DNA from: Pseudomonas sp. NFIX28
Lineage (GTDB): Bacteria; Pseudomonadota; Gammaproteobacteria; Pseudomonadales; Pseudomonadaceae
Length of the DNA: 64,000 bases
Direction of reading: 5' to 3'
Assembly (NCBI RefSeq): GCF_900107395.1
Contig: NZ_FNPW01000014.1
Coordinates: 53,216-117,215, forward strand
In this document: piece by piece, positions 58,013-64,000 of the stretch
Layout of the letters: every line of letters begins with the position of its first letter
Position numbering within the stretch: the stretch's first letter is position 1
Notes under the pieces: generated by a model
The model's input: the letters and a program-made list of their open reading frames with translations, nothing else
What the model was told of the DNA's origin: nothing
The model's database searches: none
Position numbers and translations under genes: made by a program

Positions 58013-58091
58013 CAGCGACAGGTGCTCCAGAAGGGTTGCGCGGCATGCTAGGACCCACATCCGGGGCTGTCAAGGCGCGATGGGCGGCCAC

Positions 58092-58120
58092 TTGCATCGC
58101 CAGGACAGCTTGCGTACAAT
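58092..58120 (+). promoter_or_regulatory. Sigma-70 promoter for rplU-rpmA
   Basis: TTGCAT (58092-58097) and TACAAT (58115-58120) are separated by the optimal 17 bp. The transcript would begin about 125 bp before rplU, leaving a leader. Confidence 0.75.
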
Positions 58121-58253
58121 CGCGCACCCTGAACTTCCTGGGCAGCACCTGCCTTACGCAATTGCACTTGGGCCGTTCCAGCCCCATGCAGCCATGCCAG
58201 CCAATACTTCTTCTTATAAAGAGCTGGGTGAGCAGGATTATCGGAGAAATACC

Positions 58254-58565
58254 ATGTACGCAGTAATCGTTACCGGCGGTAAGCAATACAAGGTCGCTGA
58301 AGGTGAATACCTGAAGATCGAAAAACTGGAAATCGCCACTGGCGAATCCGTGACTTTTGACCGCGTTCTGTTGGTTGCCAATGGCGACGACGTGAACATC
58401 GGCGCACCTGTTGTTGCTGGCGCAACCGTCAAGGCTGAAGTGATCTCCCAAGGTCGTCACGATAAAGTCCGCATCATCAAGTTCCGTCGCCGTAAGCACC
58501 ACATGAAGCGTATGGGCCACCGCCAGTGGTTCACCGAGATCAAAATCACCGGTATTCAGGCTTAA
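58254..58565 (+). CDS. rplU: Ribosomal protein bL21
   Basis: The 103-aa 50S protein starts [14 protein letters not shown] and has the basic rRNA-binding [14 protein letters not shown] segment. CGGAGAA precedes the ATG. It is followed after 35 bp by rpmA. Confidence 0.99.
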   Translation: MYAVIVTGGKQYKVAEGEYLKIEKLEIATGESVTFDRVLLVANGDDVNIGAPVVAGATVKAEVISQGRHDKVRIIKFRRRKHHMKRMGHRQWFTEIKITGIQA

Positions 58566-58600
58566 TTTCAGCCTAATTCCTCACTAGGAGAATTGAACTC

Positions 58601-58858
58601 ATGGCACACAAAAAAGCTGGTGGTAGTACCCGTAACGGTCGCGACTCAGAAGCCAAACGCCTTGGCGTGAAGATGTATGGCGGCCAGGTCATCAAGGCCG
58701 GCAACATCATCGTGCGTCAGCGCGGCACCCAATTCCACGCTGGCTACGGCGTTGGCATGGGTAAAGATCACACCCTCTTCGCGAAAATCGAAGGCGTGAT
58801 CAAGTTTGAAGTAAAAGGCGCCTTCGGTCGTCGTTACGTGAGCGTCGTCGCAGCTTAA
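58601..58858 (+). CDS. rpmA: Ribosomal protein bL27
   Basis: The 85-aa 50S protein starts [16 protein letters not shown]. The N-terminal tail reaches the peptidyl-transferase centre. TAGGAGAA precedes the start. Confidence 0.99.
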
Positions 58859-58872
58859 TTGTGCGATCGCTG

Positions 58873-58905
58873 GAAAAGCCCTGTCTCGCGACGGGGCTTT
58901 TTCGT
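58873..58905 (+). terminator. rpmA terminator
   Basis: AAAAGCCCTGTC-tcgc-GACGGGGCTTTTT hairpin about 15 bp after rpmA. Confidence 0.9.
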
Positions 58906-59014
58906 TTGTGGGGTGAGTCTCTTGCAAAACTGTTTGTATGGGCTGCCAGCGCTGGATGTTACGGCCGTTGATCGGGTTCGCTGCGCTCATTTTTGCAAGA
59001 GTCTTATATCTTAG

Positions 59015-60277
<1,263 letters not shown>

Positions 60278-60298
60278 TTCGTTGCAGTAAACTACAAG

Positions 60299-60322
60299 CG
60301 CCGCTCACTGAGCGGCGTTTTA
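60299..60322 (+). terminator. Hairpin between obgE and proB
   Basis: CGCCGCTCA-c-TGAGCGGCG followed by TTTT, 22 bp after obgE. Partial termination is likely. Confidence 0.8.
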
Positions 60323-60398
60323 GTATCCGGGAAACGTAGCCAAGAATAACTTTATGGGCGCGCTCGGTCGCGTGGCTCTCAAGCTAAGGTTGAAGAAG

Positions 60399-61517
60399 AT
60401 GCGGAGTAAGGTGACAGGTGCGCAGCGCTGGGTCGTGAAGATCGGCAGCGCGTTGCTGACGGCGGACGGCAAAGGGCTGGATCGCGCGGCAATGGGTGTT
60501 TGGGTCGAGCAGATGGTGGCCTTGCATGAGGCTGGCGTCGAGCTGGTATTGGTCTCCTCCGGCGCGGTTGCGGCCGGCATGAGTCGCCTGGGCTGGACCG
60601 CACGACCGAGTGCGATGCATGAGCTGCAGGCGGCGGCGGCCATCGGCCAGATGGGGCTGGTGCAGGCTTGGGAGTCGAGCTTTGCCGAACATGGCTTGCA
60701 CACTGCGCAGATTCTGCTGACCCATGACGACCTGTCCGACCGCAAGCGTTACCTGAATGCTCGCAGCACCTTGCGCGCGCTGGTCGAGCTCAAGGTGATC
60801 CCGGTTATCAATGAAAACGACACCGTGGTCACCGATGAAATCCGCTTTGGTGACAACGACACGCTGGCTGCCTTGGTGGCCAACCTGGTCGAGGCCGATC
60901 TGCTGGTAATCCTCACTGACCGCGACGGCATGTTCGATGCGGACCCGCGCAGCAATCCCGATGCCCAGCTCATCTATGAGGCGCGCGCCGACGATCCGGC
61001 GCTGGACGCGGTCGCGGGTGGCACGGGTGGTGCGCTGGGGCGCGGCGGCATGCAGACCAAGCTGCGTGCGGCGCGTCTGGCGGCACGTTCCGGGGCGCAC
61101 ACCATCATTGTTGGTGGGCGCCTGGAGCGTGTACTGGATCGTCTCAAGGCGGGCGAGCGGCTGGGAACCTTGCTGTCGCCTGAGCGCGGCATGCTGGCGG
61201 CGCGCAAGCAATGGTTGGCGGGGCACCTGCAAACCCGTGGCACTCTGGTGCTGGACGATGGCGCGGTATCGGCCTTGTCCCAGGGCAACAAAAGCCTGCT
61301 GCCGGTGGGCGTCAAGCTGGTCCAGGGCAGTTTCCGTCGCGGCGAAATGGTGGTGTGCGTGGCGCCGGACGGGCGTGAAATCGCGCGCGGCCTGGCCAAC
61401 TACAGCGCTCTGGAAGCACAAAAAATCATCGGTCAGCCTTCTGATGCAATTGTCGGCTTGTTGGGGTACATGGCTGAGCCTGAGTTGGTTCACCGTGACA
61501 ATCTGATTCTGGTCTAA
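60399..61517 (+). CDS. proB: Glutamate 5-kinase
   Basis: The 372-aa enzyme catalyses the first step of proline synthesis, phosphorylating glutamate. The AAK kinase domain (about 1-255) contains [20 protein letters not shown] and INENDTVV, followed by a PUA domain (about 280-372). The start M-R-S-K-V gives exact family length; the frame extends 15 codons upstream to 60354. Confidence 0.97.
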   Translation: MRSKVTGAQRWVVKIGSALLTADGKGLDRAAMGVWVEQMVALHEAGVELVLVSSGAVAAGMSRLGWTARPSAMHELQAAAAIGQMGLVQAWESSFAEHGLHTAQILLTHDDLSDRKRYLNARSTLRALVELKVIPVINENDTVVTDEIRFGDNDTLAALVANLVEADLLVILTDRDGMFDADPRSNPDAQLIYEARADDPALDAVAGGTGGALGRGGMQTKLRAARLAARSGAHTIIVGGRLERVLDRLKAGERLGTLLSPERGMLAARKQWLAGHLQTRGTLVLDDGAVSALSQGNKSLLPVGVKLVQGSFRRGEMVVCVAPDGREIARGLANYSALEAQKIIGQPSDAIVGLLGYMAEPELVHRDNLILV

Positions 61518-61527
61518 GGAAAAACCA

Positions 61528-61992
61528 ATGCGCGTAGCAAAAGGATTGTTGGGCTTGCTGTTGGCAATGCCGCTGCTGGCCTCCGCTGAAGAGATCGGCC
61601 AGGTGTCCACGGTATTCAAGTTTGTCGGGCCTAACGATCGCATCGTGGTCGAAGCCTTCGATGATCCGAAGGTGGAAGGTGTGACCTGCTACCTGTCGCG
61701 AGCCAAGACTGGTGGCGTGAAGGGTGGCTTGGGTTTGGCGGAAGACCGTGCCGAGGCTTCCATTGCTTGTCGCCAGGTTGGGCCGATCAGTTTCAAGGGT
61801 GAGCTCAAGGATGGCGACGAGGTGTTCAAGGAGCGCACTTCCTTGGTGTTCAAAACCATGCAGGTGGTGCGCTTTCTCGATAAGAAGCGCAACACCTTGG
61901 TGTACCTGGTCTATAGCGATCGGTTGATCGAGGGCAGTCCGCAGAATGCGGTGACGGCGATTCCGATTCTGCCTTGGGCGCAAAATCCGTAA
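61528..61992 (+). CDS. creA: CreA-family periplasmic protein
   Basis: The 154-aa precursor has a signal peptide (about 1-21, LLASA-EE) and the CreA signature [35 protein letters not shown]. Function unclear. It starts 10 bp after proB with AAGGA ahead, and is convergent with rpsT. Confidence 0.95.
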   Translation: MRVAKGLLGLLLAMPLLASAEEIGQVSTVFKFVGPNDRIVVEAFDDPKVEGVTCYLSRAKTGGVKGGLGLAEDRAEASIACRQVGPISFKGELKDGDEVFKERTSLVFKTMQVVRFLDKKRNTLVYLVYSDRLIEGSPQNAVTAIPILPWAQNP

Positions 61993-61996
61993 CGGT

Positions 61997-62022
61997 CATC
62001 GCGAGCGCGCTCGCTCCTGCAG
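61997..62022. repeat. Single REP-like palindrome
   Basis: TCATCGCGAGCGCGCTCGCTCC is a lone degenerate copy after creA. Confidence 0.6.
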
Positions 62023-62087
62023 GTTTGTGCTGTGTAGGGGTGAGTTTCGCGATGGCGGTCTATGGGGTGGGGCATAAATCGCAGGCA

Positions 62088-62118
62088 ATAAAAAACCGAC
62101 CCTGAGGTCGGTTTTTTA
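62088..62118. terminator. Bidirectional terminator between creA and rpsT
   Basis: A6-CCGACC-ctga-GGTCGG-T6 is a symmetric hairpin with U-tracts in both directions. Confidence 0.95.
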
Positions 62119-62131
62119 ACAAGCGTGTCGC

Positions 62132-62410
62132 TTAGGCTGCAGCAGCAAGGTTCAGAGCCTTGATGTGGCCATTCAGACGACCTTTATGGCGAGCAGCTTT
62201 GTTCTTGTGGATGATGCCTTTATCGGCCATACGGTCGATAACTGGCACGGCCAGAACATAAGCAGCTTGCGCTTTTTCAGCGTCTTTTGCGTCGATGGCT
62301 TTAACTACATTCTTGATGTAGGTACGAACCATGGAACGCAGGCTGGCGTTGTGGCTGCGACGCTTCTCAGCCTGTTTTGCACGTTTTTTGGCGGAAGGTG
62401 AGTTGGCCAC
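62132..62410 (-). CDS. rpsT: Ribosomal protein bS20
   Basis: The 92-aa basic 30S protein starts [11 protein letters not shown] and has the conserved helical [16 protein letters not shown] and [16 protein letters not shown] segments. It is divergent from murJ, as usual in pseudomonads. Confidence 0.99.
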   Translation of the reverse strand: MANSPSAKKRAKQAEKRRSHNASLRSMVRTYIKNVVKAIDAKDAEKAQAAYVLAVPVIDRMADKGIIHKNKAARHKGRLNGHIKALNLAAAA

Positions 62411-62660
62411 CGTCGAGCTCCTCGAAAGACTTGGGAAATAGCTAACAAAATAGGCCGCGAATCATGCCGATGACGGAAAGACTTGTCAAGGGTAAGTGAG
62501 ACGTTCCGCTGAGTGGTGGGATCTGAAGAGGCGGGATATTTATTTCCGGCGCTTGACCTGTAAACTCGCGAGCTTTGGCTCTGTGCTGTTGCGGCGCGGA
62601 GTATCGCATAAGTAGGCGCATTGTTCGCCTGCTGTTTATCTACAGGCAAAAAACCTTTTC

Positions 62661-64000
62661 ATGAACCTGCTCAAGTCGTTGGCTGCTGTCAGCTCTATCA
62701 CCATGCTTTCCCGGGTTTTGGGTTTCGTGCGCGATACCATCATTGCGCGCACATTTGGCGCCGGCATGGCGACGGACGCCTTTTTCATTGCCTTCAAGCT
62801 GCCCAACCTGCTGCGCCGTATCTTTGCCGAAGGGGCTTTTTCCCAGGCTTTTGTGCCGATCCTGGCGGAATACAAAAGCCAGCAGGGTGACGAGGCGACC
62901 CGCACCTTTATTGCCTATGTCTCAGGCCTGCTGACCCTGGTACTGGCGCTGGTGACGGCGCTGGGGATCATTGCCGCGCCCTGGGTGATCTGGGCGACGG
63001 CCCCGGGTTTTGCCGACACCCCGGAAAAATTCACCCTGACCACCGATCTGTTGCGGGTGACCTTTCCTTATATATTGCTGATCTCGCTGTCTTCCCTGGC
63101 CGGCGCAATCCTCAATACCTGGAACCGCTTTTCGGTCCCGGCGTTCGTGCCGACGCTGCTGAACGTCGCCATGATCATCTTTGCGGTTTTCCTGACGCCA
63201 TATTTCGATCCTCCGGTCATGGCCCTGGGCTGGGCGGTCCTGGCGGGTGGCCTGGCGCAATTGCTGTACCAGCTGCCGCACCTGAAAAAAATCGGCATGC
63301 TCGTGCTGCCGCGCCTGAACCTGCGCGATACCGGGGTGTGGCGGGTGCTGAAGCAGATGCTGCCGGCCATTCTCGGGGTCTCGGTGAGCCAGATTTCGCT
63401 GATCATCAACACCATCTTCGCCTCGTTCCTGGTGGCTGGCTCGGTGTCCTGGATGTATTACGCCGATCGCCTGATGGAGCTGCCTTCGGGAGTTCTGGGC
63501 GTGGCCCTGGGCACAATCCTGCTGCCGACGCTGGCCAAGACTTACGCCAACAAGGATCGGCATGAATATTCGCGGATTCTCGATTGGGGCCTGCGCCTGT
63601 GTTTCATGCTGGTGCTGCCTTGTGCGCTGGCGCTGGGAATCCTGGCCGAGCCGTTGACGGTGTCGCTGTTCCAGTACGGCCAGTTCAGCGCCTTCGATGC
63701 TTCGATGACCCAGCGTGCGCTGGTCGCATATTCGGTCGGCCTGCTCGCAATCATTGTGGTCAAGGTCCTGGCGCCGGGCTTCTATGCCCAGCAGAACATC
63801 CGCACGCCGGTGAAAATCGCGATCTTTACCCTGATCGTCACGCAACTGCTGAACCTGGCATTTATCGGCCCGCTGAAACATGCGGGCCTGGCGCTGGCGA
63901 TCAGTGCCGGGGCCTGCATCAACGCCGGTCTGCTGTTCTATCAGCTGCGCAAGCAGCAAATGTTCCTGCCGCAGCCTGGTTGGGGCAAGTTTGCCCTCAA
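62661..64000 (+). CDS. murJ: Lipid II flippase MurJ (MviN), 3' end beyond window
   Basis: The first 446 codons are present and open to the window edge. The N-terminus [22 protein letters not shown] and [32 protein letters not shown] are MurJ hallmarks, with the conserved Asp/Arg residues of the central cavity. The part seen holds about 12 of the expected 14 helices. It flips lipid-linked peptidoglycan precursor across the inner membrane. Confidence 0.97.
   Translation, partial: MNLLKSLAAVSSITMLSRVLGFVRDTIIARTFGAGMATDAFFIAFKLPNLLRRIFAEGAFSQAFVPILAEYKSQQGDEATRTFIAYVSGLLTLVLALVTALGIIAAPWVIWATAPGFADTPEKFTLTTDLLRVTFPYILLISLSSLAGAILNTWNRFSVPAFVPTLLNVAMIIFAVFLTPYFDPPVMALGWAVLAGGLAQLLYQLPHLKKIGMLVLPRLNLRDTGVWRVLKQMLPAILGVSVSQISLIINTIFASFLVAGSVSWMYYADRLMELPSGVLGVALGTILLPTLAKTYANKDRHEYSRILDWGLRLCFMLVLPCALALGILAEPLTVSLFQYGQFSAFDASMTQRALVAYSVGLLAIIVVKVLAPGFYAQQNIRTPVKIAIFTLIVTQLLNLAFIGPLKHAGLALAISAGACINAGLLFYQLRKQQMFLPQPGWGKFAL

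Overview
The window is chromosomal DNA from a fluorescent-group Pseudomonas (P. fluorescens / P. protegens / P. chlororaphis type). The basis is the high GC content and codon use, the cyanide-insensitive oxidase CioAB, katB-ankB, the mapZ-radA and glyA-morA neighbourhoods, an ispB/rplU-rpmA-obgE-proB-creA/rpsT/murJ block, and many Pseudomonas-type REP palindromes between genes. From about 22.9 kb to the right end the gene order recalls the P. aeruginosa PA4615-PA4562 segment with local insertions and losses; this comparison is from memory. No tRNA, rRNA, CRISPR array, prophage or insertion sequence was seen.

0-12.3 kb is an accessory catabolic block centred on quinate/shikimate use: a Gfo/Idh/MocA oxidoreductase overlapping a sugar-phosphate-isomerase-like gene, a DMT permease, an MFS permease divergent from quiC (3-dehydroshikimate dehydratase fused to an HPPD-like domain), a TetR regulator, a MocR/BenE divergent pair, and an aroQ-aroE catabolic pair. 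Quinate/shikimate would pass through dehydroquinate and dehydroshikimate to protocatechuate. Three leaders in this block (156-170, 5126-5140, 12359-12373) carry the same 15-bp box GTTCG-N3-AT-CG-N-AC. The quiC copy matches, as I recall it, the PcaR operator of the beta-ketoadipate pathway. Two of these leaders also share ACTAACTGGTT.

12.5-24.1 kb holds housekeeping and stress genes: trmA with a purine permease, a DJ-1-like protein lacking the usual nucleophile cysteine, a HigBA toxin-antitoxin pair with a clear operator, an MFS exporter, cioAB plus a 55-aa subunit behind a perfect ANR/FNR box, rlmG, fpr and mscL.

24.4-46.5 kb holds katB-ankB, radA, mapZ (PilZ), a CstA/BtsT-type pyruvate transporter operon with Hfq/Crc-type A-rich motifs on its start codon, two FCD-GntR regulators with a DctA-type transporter, glyA, morA (GGDEF-EAL), ettA, gdhA and a GreB-like factor.

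46.6-64 kb holds envelope proteins of unknown role (DUF4105, DUF3015 and a 610-aa lipoprotein), a Lon-like protease, fklB, a Fur-box-controlled small gene, ispB, ribosomal protein genes, obgE, proB, creA, rpsT and the 5' part of murJ, which runs off the window.
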